From a virus, in IMG/VR virus record IMGVR_UViG_3300021090_000119, positions 1-21,449 of that record: a stretch of DNA of 21,449 nucleotides; one strand, written 5' to 3'. Shown here piece by piece: positions 15,034-21,391 of the stretch (positions are counted from its first letter, which is position 1; each line of letters begins with the position of its first letter). The notes below the pieces were generated by a model, which saw only the letters and a list, made by a program, of their open reading frames with translations, made no database searches and had not been told where the DNA came from. The position numbers and the translations under genes are program-made.

Positions 15034-17011
15034 TGTTGGTCAACCCCTCTAGAATAGTTTGTACCACTTCCACCGTAGCACCGGTCTTGGCGGCCTGCCC
15101 TTCCAACACCTTCTTGAACGCACTTGCCATGAGATCGTTAACCTTGGCTTCGATCTCCTCACCCTGCAACTCCACCAGTCGCTGTTGGCCCGCCTGCGCC
15201 GAAGCAATCTTCCGCTCGGCATCCGTCTGAGTTTCAAACAACTCCTCAGTCGGAATATCGTGCGCCTTCGCCTTCGCCTCTAGGAGCTTCCGCGTCTTGA
15301 TGTGCGCACGTTCCTCGTCGGTCAGTGCAGCCGAGAAGATATCGAGCTGCTGGCCTTGGACTTCTTTCGCGATCAAGCTCGTCGACCCACGCGCGATGAC
15401 GTTGAAATCCCCATCGCGGGATTCATTCGGATCATAGCGCATATTCCACTTGACGAGCGCCCCCATGACCGAGATCGTGAACGAGTCAAAGTTCCGTACC
15501 GTGTCGCGGATCGGGAGCGCCGCGGCGCCCAAGAACATGCTCGCATTCTTCGACGTGCGAAGCGCCTCCGTACCACCCCCGGAGGTGTCCCCGAGCGATG
15601 GCGGCGGCAGCCCGGACTCGCTATCAGCGAACTCGCGGAACATCCGCACCATCAGCATGAGATCACCCAAACGACTTTGCCGGGGTAGCGGGCGCACAGC
15701 GGGCACATTAGCTGCCGTACCTTCCGTCTCTTCGATCCACACTTTGTAGGAAGCCGGGTCCATGTTGTGCCCGGGGACAAGTTTCTCCTTGTTGACGATC
15801 AGATTCTCACCCCCAATACTCGCCTCGTCGAGGGCCATGCGAGCGGCCTCGGCGATCGACAGCGCGGAATCGCGCAATGTATCGCACTGCCCATTGCCGA
15901 GTAGCGACAAGTCATCGTCCTCGAATATGAATTCGTGGTGCATCCGCGCCTCATCTCCCAAGATAGCGATGCGCGCCTTTATAACGCTGTTGTCGAGCAA
16001 CCACACGTTACCATGATACGTCTTCGAGAGATCCGTCTCGGCAATCGCTGCGCCAGCCTCACGTAGCTCATGCCCGGTAACATCACCCCAATAGGCAATC
16101 ACGACATATTTCTTGCCGTCACCCTTCTTGACTGTGGTCTGGTCGCTCTTCGGTTCCTGCGAAAGTGCAGTCTCCCAATGAAGTTGCTGGTGATTTCCCG
16201 ACTTGTTATCGAGTAACCACTGGTCGATTGCCGCCTTCCGGTAGTCCGCACGCTTACCAAGATCTTCTACTTCGCGACGACTCATCACATGGCGTTCGAA
16301 TGTACCGTCCTGCTTATTCAGCGCGGTCGCACTCATATCCGGATAATAGTTCCATACCGGGAGAAACTCCAAGATGGGTTTCAGCTTCGTCACTTCCACG
16401 GCTTCGTAGAGCCCAGTATTCACGTTTCGCTGCCATGTCCGCGCCTGGTACGGAACGTGCATAGGCCCCTTGAGGAGACCGATGTTGTAGAGCACTGCGC
16501 TGCGCACGACCTTACGGACCAGTGTGATGTACTCCATCTCTTGCAGGTCATCGTCGAGTTTCAACTCCATGCGCGCAGCCTTGCCCTTCGCATATTCGCT
16601 GATCGCGGCCTCGATCTGTTCATCCGTACACTCGACTGCCCGCGGTTCGATCTGCTGTTCGGCCGCTTTCTTCATGACCAGCGCGTCGAGCACTTCCTGC
16701 AACTGCGCCTTCGAGAGGTTCGGCAGCGGGGAAGCGTTGATCCCATAGTTCTTCTCGGACTGGGGGAAAAGCATCTGCATCAGGCGAGCAATAGTGCCGA
16801 TTACTTTCCAACGCGTGACCTTCGGATATGCTCGCGAGCGATCCTTCGGGATCTTCACTTCCGGGTCGTAGATCCCACGGAATTGCCGCAGATTTTGCAA
16901 CCAGTGGTCCTCAACGGCCTTGCGGTCGTCACGAGACTGTTCCCATTTTGAGAACAACCGTTGCCCGAATTGCTTCAGTTTTTCTTCGCTCAGTACGATT
17001 TCATCAGCCAT
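14990..17011 (-). CDS. Portal protein
   Basis: This protein (673 aa) forms the ring through which DNA enters and leaves the head. The opening helix is followed by RAYPKVTRWKVIGTIARLMQ, a pattern typical of portal proteins of N4-like and related short-tailed phages. Later parts include an alternating helical stem region and a C-terminal helical and coiled-coil part rich in Glu and Lys (residues about 570-650). The gene lies three bases after the TerL stop, as expected for a TerL-portal pair. GAGG from the TerL end provides the ribosome site. The length is within the range of large podovirus portals. The last 44 bases overlap the next gene. I am confident in the portal role from gene order and overall pattern, less so in subfamily. 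Confidence 0.87.
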   Translation of the reverse strand: MADEIVLSEEKLKQFGQRLFSKWEQSRDDRKAVEDHWLQNLRQFRGIYDPEVKIPKDRSRAYPKVTRWKVIGTIARLMQMLFPQSEKNYGINASPLPNLSKAQLQEVLDALVMKKAAEQQIEPRAVECTDEQIEAAISEYAKGKAARMELKLDDDLQEMEYITLVRKVVRSAVLYNIGLLKGPMHVPYQARTWQRNVNTGLYEAVEVTKLKPILEFLPVWNYYPDMSATALNKQDGTFERHVMSRREVEDLGKRADYRKAAIDQWLLDNKSGNHQQLHWETALSQEPKSDQTTVKKGDGKKYVVIAYWGDVTGHELREAGAAIAETDLSKTYHGNVWLLDNSVIKARIAILGDEARMHHEFIFEDDDLSLLGNGQCDTLRDSALSIAEAARMALDEASIGGENLIVNKEKLVPGHNMDPASYKVWIEETEGTAANVPAVRPLPRQSRLGDLMLMVRMFREFADSESGLPPPSLGDTSGGGTEALRTSKNASMFLGAAALPIRDTVRNFDSFTISVMGALVKWNMRYDPNESRDGDFNVIARGSTSLIAKEVQGQQLDIFSAALTDEERAHIKTRKLLEAKAKAHDIPTEELFETQTDAERKIASAQAGQQRLVELQGEEIEAKVNDLMASAFKKVLEGQAAKTGATVEVVQTILEGLTNNGKGSGTGTTADGA

Positions 17012-17014
17012 TGG

Positions 17015-18502
17015 CTACCTCGGCATTGCATAAGGGTTTGATTGCTGTATTTGGGCCCGGCGGGCTTCATCCCAACTCTGCTCTTGATGCAAGTGTTCGG
17101 CCTTCCTGCGCCGGCCCTCATGAAAATACATATCTCCGTACTCATTCGCTTCTCCGATATGCGAGTGATCGTTCTTGTCGACCTCCTCAGAATGGCGCCC
17201 GTCCTTATGTTTCTTGTACATGAACCCGCCCGAGAGCGCGGCGATCGTAGCCTCGCAACCCGGATCGACCAAGTATGCAGGCTTCCCCTGCATCACGAGG
17301 AAGTGGTCGGTGCCCGCACGCCGCGCCACCGGCGAGTTACTCGATGCCATCTTGACCTTCCCAAGGTGCCGCTTGTACTCGCGGAACGTGTCGACACAGG
17401 AGGTCTCGTCGTTCTGCGCACCGGTGTCCCCCGAGGGATCGCCAGTGACAAGGATCTCATACTCGCCGTTCTTCGCCCCGCCCTTGTATTTCTTGGCGAG
17501 AAGTGGCAGGAGCCGCGTCTCGATCGCGCGTTCGAGCCCCATATCGAAGCACGCAATGTCATCCAGCGTTAGCACGCGCCCGAAGGCATCCTGTTGCTTC
17601 AACACGATCGCCGGCGTGAGTCCGAAGTCTGCTGCTACCAGTAACACCAATTCTCGGCTGGGTATGATCGACGACTTCGCGACGTGCAAGTCACGGCTGA
17701 ACTGGGGATGCACTGGCCGGCCGCCCTTCGAGCGCCCGTACTGCGCGAGCACGTTGACTCGGATGAAGTCCTCGGTCTTATCCTTGATGAGCTGCTGGTA
17801 GTAGTCCGCCGGCAAGTTCTCGAGATTCTCCGCGCGGGGGTTCAACACGTATCCCACGTCGATCTTCAGCATCGCTGGGGGCTGCTTGAAAATCGCCCAG
17901 TCGTTCGGCAGTGCCTTCTTGAAGTCGTCCGGGTCGCGTCCCTCTTGCTTCGCGTGCCAGTACGAACCCTCCTCGGGCATGTTCGAATCTCCCCACATAC
18001 CAACCCAGCTCGGGCCTCCTTCATTCATCCGCGGGTAACGCCCGATCCGTCCGTCAAGTGCCTCGACGATCTCGCGCGGGATCTCGCGGTATTCGGCTAA
18101 CAGCGCCCCGGTCAGCTCCATACCGAGGAGCTTCGTAATATCCGCTTGGTCGTCAAGCGCACAAAAAATTACCTCCGCGTCGACATCATGGGTGGGATGA
18201 TTGATGTGGTAAGTCTTGGTCGTCGACATATAGTACCCAAGAGATCCGGCAGGGAACCAGTCAAACCACGACTTCATTGTCGTCTCACGCAACTCCGGCA
18301 TGGTGTTACGCACCACCGCCCAGCGGCTCTTGCGCTTACCTGTGCCTGGTGAGACGCGTTGCATCTTCGCGCGGCGCACGATGTCGACGAGGCCCCCGAC
18401 GGTCTTCCCGGAACCGAATGGCCCGGCAATGAACCGGTGGCGCGCGTCCGACTGCATGTAGCGGGACACGGTCTCAGGGAACTTGATGTCGAGGTTTATC
18501 AC
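17015..18502 (-). CDS. terL: Terminase large subunit (GTG start)
   Basis: This is the ATPase-nuclease motor that packages and cuts DNA. From the GTG start at 18502 it is 495 aa. Walker A is GPFGSGKT at residues 27-34. A Walker B-like segment, LTGALLAEYRE, places the catalytic Glu near 137. The nuclease part shows acidic residues in VAADFG (D292) and VTGDPSGD (D355), and a C-terminal NDHSHIGEA (about 444-452) where a Glu stands where many relatives have Asp. A longer TTG start at 18532 exists. I prefer GTG because it overlaps the upstream stop as GTGA, has AGAGG upstream, and begins VINLDIKFPETV without a basic extension. It lies three bases before the portal gene. Confidence 0.93.
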   Translation of the reverse strand: MINLDIKFPETVSRYMQSDARHRFIAGPFGSGKTVGGLVDIVRRAKMQRVSPGTGKRKSRWAVVRNTMPELRETTMKSWFDWFPAGSLGYYMSTTKTYHINHPTHDVDAEVIFCALDDQADITKLLGMELTGALLAEYREIPREIVEALDGRIGRYPRMNEGGPSWVGMWGDSNMPEEGSYWHAKQEGRDPDDFKKALPNDWAIFKQPPAMLKIDVGYVLNPRAENLENLPADYYQQLIKDKTEDFIRVNVLAQYGRSKGGRPVHPQFSRDLHVAKSSIIPSRELVLLVAADFGLTPAIVLKQQDAFGRVLTLDDIACFDMGLERAIETRLLPLLAKKYKGGAKNGEYEILVTGDPSGDTGAQNDETSCVDTFREYKRHLGKVKMASSNSPVARRAGTDHFLVMQGKPAYLVDPGCEATIAALSGGFMYKKHKDGRHSEEVDKNDHSHIGEANEYGDMYFHEGRRRKAEHLHQEQSWDEARRAQIQQSNPYAMPR

Positions 18503-18753
18503 GCGGCCTCTGGCCCGAGTGGCGCGGGCCAACCTTTGAAGTGTGTGTACTGTGTGCCGTCCATACGCTCGAGGATCACTCCGCCTTCCTGGCTGTGGCC
18601 GATCGTGCGCACCAATTCAAAGCGCCCACGGGCATCCGAAGGACTGACGCCCATGTTCGAACAATCGAGCCCGGCCTTCTCAAGTCCGACCTCGAGCGCC
18701 CCTACAGCCGGACCTTCCCGATACTTCGGATGCACAAACACGCGGGCGCTCAT
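18499..18753 (-). CDS. Small conserved-looking phage protein of unknown function (84 aa)
   Basis: The ATG shares one base with the stop of the 50-aa gene (TGATG at 18751-18755). Its TGA overlaps the TerL GTG by four bases. The sequence contains VFVHPKYREGPAVGALEVGL, DARGRFELVRT and DGTQYTHFKGWP. It is compact, with aromatic residues near the end, and has no Cys pair, signal peptide or membrane segment. I do not recognise a named domain. The coupling on both sides supports a real gene. The neighbouring terminase suggests a packaging accessory, but nothing in the sequence proves it. Confidence 0.8.
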   Translation of the reverse strand: MSARVFVHPKYREGPAVGALEVGLEKAGLDCSNMGVSPSDARGRFELVRTIGHSQEGGVILERMDGTQYTHFKGWPAPLGPEAA

Positions 18754-18905
18754 CAGTAAGCCCGCTTCTTCGTAGGCACGCCGCGCGCACGCCGCTGCAC
18801 GGAGAGGGCTATCGCGACTGCCCGCTTATGCGGTTTTCCAGCGGTCATCTCCGTCCTGATGTTCGCGCCAACTGATTTCTTGCTACCGGATTTATCGAGC
18901 GGCAT
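18753..18905 (-). CDS. Small basic phage protein (50 aa)
   Basis: A 50-codon gene with TAGGAG six bases before the ATG, overlapping the stop of the metzincin-like gene. It reads MPLDKSGSKKSVGANIRTEM, then TAGKPHKRAVAIALSVQRRA and ends KKRAY. The pattern of Lys/Ser start, N-I-x-x-E-M, A-G-K-P-x-x-x-A-V-A-I-A-L-S is one I recognise from many short phage proteins of unknown function, perhaps the DUF6496-like type. It is strongly basic, so nucleic-acid contact is possible. Length is below many gene-finder limits, so it is easily missed. TGATG coupling to the next gene and the strong ribosome site support it. Confidence 0.85.
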   Translation of the reverse strand: MPLDKSGSKKSVGANIRTEMTAGKPHKRAVAIALSVQRRARGVPTKKRAY

Positions 18906-18914
18906 GGCTATCTC

Positions 18915-19271
18915 CTATTCGTGTTGTGCGCCGAGCGAGTGCAGTACCTCGTGGCCGAGGACCTGCAATGCCAACGCGTCATTGAAGCTGCGGGGCCGTT
19001 GTACTACGAGCACCTCGCCTTCTTCGGTTTTGACCCGACAGCCGAGGGCATCCTCCACTCCGCATAACTTGGCGGATTCTTCCCGGGATTCTACCCATAC
19101 CACTTCCGCATTGATCTGCGTCTTAGTAGGGACTATGTAGGTCACATAAAATTTCTTCCGCTCGAGTTGCACGGAATCTTGTGGGGGAAAAATATGCGTC
19201 CCGTATCCTCCCAAAAGGAACAATACTAGCGTAGTGCTTATTGCCAGGCGCCAAGCAAACCGTTCAGCCAT
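18915..19271 (-). CDS. Membrane-anchored metzincin-motif protein (118 aa)
   Basis: A single hydrophobic segment (about residues 7-24) serves as signal anchor. The rest would lie outside the cytoplasm. Two Cys (70 and 78) could pair there. The protein ends HEVLHSLGAQHE, which fits the full metzincin pattern HExxHxxGxxH with His107, Glu108, His111, Gly114 and His117. It stops one residue later. No Met-turn can follow, so it is not a full canonical metzincin. It may be a minimal peptidase or a metal-binding protein. The start at 19271 is chosen because GGAGG lies nine bases upstream. A GTG start at 19310 would add 13 residues without a ribosome site. It overlaps the 43-aa membrane gene by eight bases. 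Short phage proteins with a similar ending exist in my recollection, with no known role. Confidence 0.82.
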   Translation of the reverse strand: MAERFAWRLAISTTLVLFLLGGYGTHIFPPQDSVQLERKKFYVTYIVPTKTQINAEVVWVESREESAKLCGVEDALGCRVKTEEGEVLVVQRPRSFNDALALQVLGHEVLHSLGAQHE

Positions 19272-19395
19272 TGATCCAGTCCTCCAGTGAACGAAGCGCG
19301 ACGATGACACAGAACATCACCGTCGCAGCTATCAGTCCGATCGCGATCAGCCCGAACATCAGGATGTACCGCCCCCAAAATGCTACCCCGCGCAC
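19264..19395 (-). CDS. Small one-pass membrane protein (43 aa)
   Basis: From the GTG at 19395 it encodes a basic, aromatic start (RGVAFWGRY), one membrane helix (ILMFGLIAIGLIAATVMFCV and following) and a short acidic tail ending EDWING. An internal ATG at residue 13 of this reading, with GGGGGCGG upstream, would give 31 aa. It follows the 52-aa gene by four bases and overlaps the metzincin-motif gene by eight. Function is unknown. A holin-like or lysis-accessory role is possible from size and topology, but with no endolysin in view this is a guess. The start is uncertain. Confidence 0.6.
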   Translation of the reverse strand: MRGVAFWGRYILMFGLIAIGLIAATVMFCVIVALRSLEDWING

Positions 19396-19399
19396 ACTA

Positions 19400-19558
19400 T
19401 TACTTCCAGCCGAACGCCATGTGGAAGGTGATGCCAAATGCGCCGAAGGCGAAATCCGCACCGTACTTGTGGATTTCCACGACTAGCTCGAACCAGTTGG
19501 CTTTCTCCACGATCAGGTGAAGACTCATATACTTCCAATCGAACCCATGAATGGCCAT
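19400..19558 (-). CDS. Small aromatic-rich protein (52 aa)
   Basis: An ATG at 19558, with GAGGGG about seven bases upstream that overlaps the end of the preceding gene, opens a 52-codon frame. It begins MAIHGFDWKYMSLHLIVEKA and ends FHMAFGWK. It is unusually rich in Phe, Trp, His and Tyr. It is not clearly a membrane protein, since its hydrophobic stretch is broken by charges. The second half (FAFGAFGITFHMAFG) is amphipathic and could associate with a membrane. No family is recognised. Ribosome site and close packing support it. Confidence 0.68.
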   Translation of the reverse strand: MAIHGFDWKYMSLHLIVEKANWFELVVEIHKYGADFAFGAFGITFHMAFGWK

Positions 19559-19562
19559 GCTG

Positions 19563-20051
19563 TTACCCCTCTATGGTTATGGGCTCGCGCCCGGTGGTGA
19601 CAGTCTGCGGTGCTTGACCGGCAAACGTGATCGACAGGTGCAGACCCCCGCCGGCGCCGTTATCCTTCCCATCCTTCTTGGCCGGCTCGAGGTCTGCGAC
19701 CCGGGCCATCCACTGTATCAGGTCCGCCCGCACGGCGGCACTCGCCAGCTCGTCGGTCGCGATCTCGTAGCCGTGCTGGAGCAGGTCCTCGGCCATCACG
19801 CGGGCCTTCGCGCGGAACGAGAGACCCTTCTCGCGCACCTCCTCCACTACCCGCTCGAGGAGCACAGGGAACTCCTGGGTCTCGAGGAGGGCCAGGGCTT
19901 GCTCGCCAGTATACCCGTGGCGGGTGAAGATCGTGGCGGAGTCGTCGAGCTTCAGCGCCAGCTCGTAGGCAAGGCGCTCGTGCTGGGTCTTGTAGGCAGC
20001 CGGGAGCGCGGCGAGGCGCTCGGCTTGGCGGGAAGCGAGGACGTCGGTCAT
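19563..20051 (-). CDS. Putative terminase small subunit (162 aa)
   Basis: The ATG overlaps the upstream stop as ATGA. Residues about 28-110 are helical, with an early region (ELALKLDDSATIFTRHGYTG, then EQALALLETQEF) that could be a helix-turn-helix-like start. Then come GLSFRAKARVMAEDLLQHGY, VRADLIQWMARVADLEP and a Gly-rich, beta-type C-terminus (LHLSITFAG, ITIEG). This order resembles small terminase or packaging-initiation proteins of some short-tailed phages. The gene is upstream of TerL but separated by five small genes, which is less usual. A DNA-binding regulator is the main alternative. Confidence 0.7.
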   Translation of the reverse strand: MTDVLASRQAERLAALPAAYKTQHERLAYELALKLDDSATIFTRHGYTGEQALALLETQEFPVLLERVVEEVREKGLSFRAKARVMAEDLLQHGYEIATDELASAAVRADLIQWMARVADLEPAKKDGKDNGAGGGLHLSITFAGQAPQTVTTGREPITIEG

Positions 20052-20386
20052 CGCATCACCACGCGTTTGACTGTGCCGTTCTCGTGGTACTCGATTTCAT
20101 GGACTTGCGGGCAGAAAGTATCGTGGAACCCGCCGCACCAGGAGCAGCGCACCGGTGCTGTACTTGGTGCGGCTGTACTTTGCACGCGATGAGGTCCCTG
20201 CCAGAAGGGTTCCCCAAACCGGGCGAGGGGTCCGAAAACGATCGTCCCCACCTGGGGGACTACGGCGCTGTCGGGCAGCGGATTCAGAGGCTCGTCATGC
20301 ACCGGTGTCCATGCGTCCCACGGGTCCATGTCGGGAGTACTGGCCGGCGGCCGCGGGTAGGAATCGCCCATGCCAGGTGATATCAT
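20048..20386 (-). CDS. Zinc-knuckle-like small protein (112 aa)
   Basis: The ATG at 20386 has TAGGA upstream and the gene ends in an ATGA overlap with the next. The first 75 residues are Pro-rich and probably disordered. The C-terminus has Cys81, Cys84, His88 and Cys92 (CSWCGGFHDTFC), a CCHC pattern close to a zinc knuckle. It is followed by PQVHEIEYHENGTVKRVVM, a motif common at the end of short phage proteins. A nucleic-acid-binding or packaging-accessory role is possible. Nothing beyond metal binding is suggested by the residues themselves. Confidence 0.78.
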   Translation of the reverse strand: MISPGMGDSYPRPPASTPDMDPWDAWTPVHDEPLNPLPDSAVVPQVGTIVFGPLARFGEPFWQGPHRVQSTAAPSTAPVRCSWCGGFHDTFCPQVHEIEYHENGTVKRVVMR

Positions 20387-20391
20387 GATTC

Positions 20392-20577
20392 CTACACCAC
20401 CGGTGCTAATTCAACCAAGGGGTCATGCGAAAAGACCACGGTAAAGTCGTCTTTTTGATATTGCTCTTGGTCAACAGAGATCACGCGCGGGCGCTTTGAT
20501 AACTCTTTTTCCAACCAGTCCTCCACGGCTTGACGAATATTCGCCCGGCTCAACTTCATTGTCACAGTGCCTATCAT
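20392..20577 (-). CDS. Small protein of unknown function (61 aa)
   Basis: AAAGGAGGGAGAT lies right before the ATG at 20577, the best ribosome site in this part, and the start overlaps the preceding stop as ATGA. An internal ATG at residue 7 is possible but has no comparable site. The sequence has a helix (IRQAVEDWLEKELSK) and a beta-type end (DFTVVFSHDPLVELAPVV). No motif is recognised. Confidence 0.75.
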   Translation of the reverse strand: MIGTVTMKLSRANIRQAVEDWLEKELSKRPRVISVDQEQYQKDDFTVVFSHDPLVELAPVV

Positions 20578-20849
20578 ATCTCCCTCCTTTGTTTGTCCAA
20601 TTCCTGTTCACAGACTTCGGGGGTCAACCACGGTGCCAGGCGGAACGGCACCTCTTCTAGGAGTTGCCTCGTGTGGCCGAAGCCGTGAATTGGCGCGGGG
20701 GTCTCCATGTCAGTTGTTGCCCCCGCCCGCGCTGACCCGCGTCCTTGCAAGTTCGGTTCTTCGATCACCTGTCCTGTGATGCCATCAATCAGCACCGGCT
20801 CCCGCACAAGAGTTTGCTGCGGCTGGATGCAAGAGTCTTCTGTGCTCAT
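20574..20849 (-). CDS. First gene of the late cluster, unknown (91 aa)
   Basis: I use the ATG at 20849, giving 91 aa. A TTG start at 20900 would add 17 residues, but that TTG is itself part of a TTGACA promoter-like element. The ribosome site is weak. The sequence is polar with low complexity (CIQPQQTLVREPVLIDGITG, then Gly/Ala/Thr-rich) and a more helical end (LTPEVCEQELDKQRREI). No family is recognised. Its overlap with the next gene (ATGA) supports translation. Confidence 0.62.
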   Translation of the reverse strand: MSTEDSCIQPQQTLVREPVLIDGITGQVIEEPNLQGRGSARAGATTDMETPAPIHGFGHTRQLLEEVPFRLAPWLTPEVCEQELDKQRREI

Positions 20850-20869
20850 TCTTACAGTGTCGCACGTCC

Positions 20870-20929
20870 TGTCAAGCAGCGCTACCCGCGGAGGTGTCAA
20901 GTGCTTTACATACGCGTTATTTTTGTCAA
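20870..20929 (-). promoter_or_regulatory. Three TTGACA elements facing the late genes
   Basis: Three exact TTGACA hexamers occur on the minus strand, at 20929-20924, 20900-20895 and 20875-20870. The first lies in an AT-rich stretch. None has a clear TATAAT at 16-18 bases, so the elements may be -35 boxes of weak or activator-dependent promoters. They could also be copies of a regulatory site. The late gene cluster starts immediately downstream. Confidence 0.35.
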
Positions 20930-20939
20930 TTTCTTTACG

Positions 20940-20970
20940 AAATCATTAAAATGGCTCGCGGTGTGCGAGC
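20940..20970 (-). terminator. Candidate terminator upstream of the late genes
   Basis: On the minus strand a perfect 6-bp stem GCTCGC/GCGAGC with a 5-base loop (20954-20970) is followed by CATTTTAATGATTT. It would stop leftward transcripts coming from beyond the window just before the TTGACA elements. The U-run is broken, so efficiency is uncertain. Confidence 0.4.
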
Positions 20971-21098
20971 GGGGGAGACATGACGCCGGCTCGCGCGATC
21001 CCCGCCCCCAACTGCTTCGCCGCCCCGCCGCTTGACAAAAACGCTCCCCGCCGCGCCGCCGCTAGGCACGTCACACGTAAGCCGTTGATAATGCAGCG

Positions 21099-21117
21099 AT
21101 AAGGCGCATAAGGCGGG
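21099..21117 (+). repeat. Iteron cluster A (two 9-bp units)
   Basis: ATAAGGCGC (21099-21107) is followed directly by ATAAGGCGG (21108-21116) and one more G. The whole 19 bases recur exactly, inverted, in cluster C. Confidence 0.9.
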
Positions 21118-21167
21118 TTGTCACGCAGTGGCGCAGCGGACCTGCATCGCATGTAACACATTGATGC

Positions 21168-21193
21168 ATAAGGGATAAGGCGGATAAGGCGGG
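21168..21193 (+). repeat. Iteron cluster B (two full units plus a short one)
   Basis: ATAAGGG (21168-21174) leads into two head-to-tail ATAAGGCGG units (21175-21183 and 21184-21192). Short GCAGCG and GAGGCAG motifs follow up to about 21220. Confidence 0.9.
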
Positions 21194-21241
21194 TATGCAG
21201 CGAGGCAGCGTGAGGCAGGATGTCGGCCCACGCAGCACGAT

Positions 21242-21262
21242 AACCCTACTGGCATTAGGGTT
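21242..21262. repeat. Perfect inverted repeat next to iteron cluster C
   Basis: AACCCTA (21242-21248) and TAGGGTT (21256-21262) are perfect 7-bp arms with a 7-base spacer. It abuts cluster C. It may be an operator for a dimeric protein or a hairpin. No U-run follows on the plus strand. Confidence 0.6.
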
Positions 21263-21290
21263 GCCTTATTGCCCGCCTTATGCGCCTTAT
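21263..21290 (-). repeat. Iteron cluster C (opposite orientation)
   Basis: On the minus strand ATAAGGCGC (21290-21282) and ATAAGGCGG (21281-21273) are tandem. A further ATAAGGC lies at 21269-21263 after three bases. It mirrors cluster A, 19 of 19 bases. Confidence 0.9.
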
Positions 21291-21363
21291 GCCAATGTAA
21301 TCAAGGGGATTGACGGGAAAATATGCCAAAAAAGGCTATATATAAGTGTTTGATTAACCATCT

Positions 21364-21391
21364 ATAAGGCGGATAAGGCGGAAAAGGCGGG
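21364..21391 (+). repeat. Iteron cluster D (two full units plus a variant)
   Basis: Two tandem ATAAGGCGG units (21364-21372 and 21373-21381) are followed in the same phase by AAAAGGCGG (21382-21390). An AT-rich stretch containing TATATATAAG lies immediately upstream. Confidence 0.9.

Noticed and set aside
13745-15052. 435-codon plus-strand frame, rich in Arg and Leu
   Set aside because: It lies antisense to the low-complexity scaffold gene and the end of the portal. Its composition is the mirror of Ala/Lys/Glu codons, and it has no ribosome site or protein pattern.
17015-18502. Defective TerL nuclease because of Glu in place of the last Asp
   Set aside because: Glu at this position is chemically suitable and I believe it occurs in working terminases, so it is not evidence of inactivation.
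19264-19461. 65-codon version of the small membrane protein
   Set aside because: The first 22 codons are out of frame inside the 52-aa gene and look like an overlap shadow. The GTG at 19395 is a better start.
20946-21161. 71-codon minus-strand frame in the control region
   Set aside because: No ribosome site. It crosses the iteron cluster A and a GC-rich stretch, and the sequence looks random (Cys/Arg/Ala-rich).
21310-21346. Plus-strand promoter TTGACG with TATATA
   Set aside because: The distance between the boxes is 21 bases or more, too long for a sigma70 promoter. I treat the AT-rich stretch as origin-like instead.
21099-21391. CRISPR array
   Set aside because: The repeat unit is only 9 bp and units are directly adjacent, with no constant-length spacers.
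21099-21391. Bacterial REP element
   Set aside because: GATAAGGCG resembles part of enterobacterial REP sequences. Here the units are short tandem direct repeats without the REP stem-loop, in a phage late-gene context.
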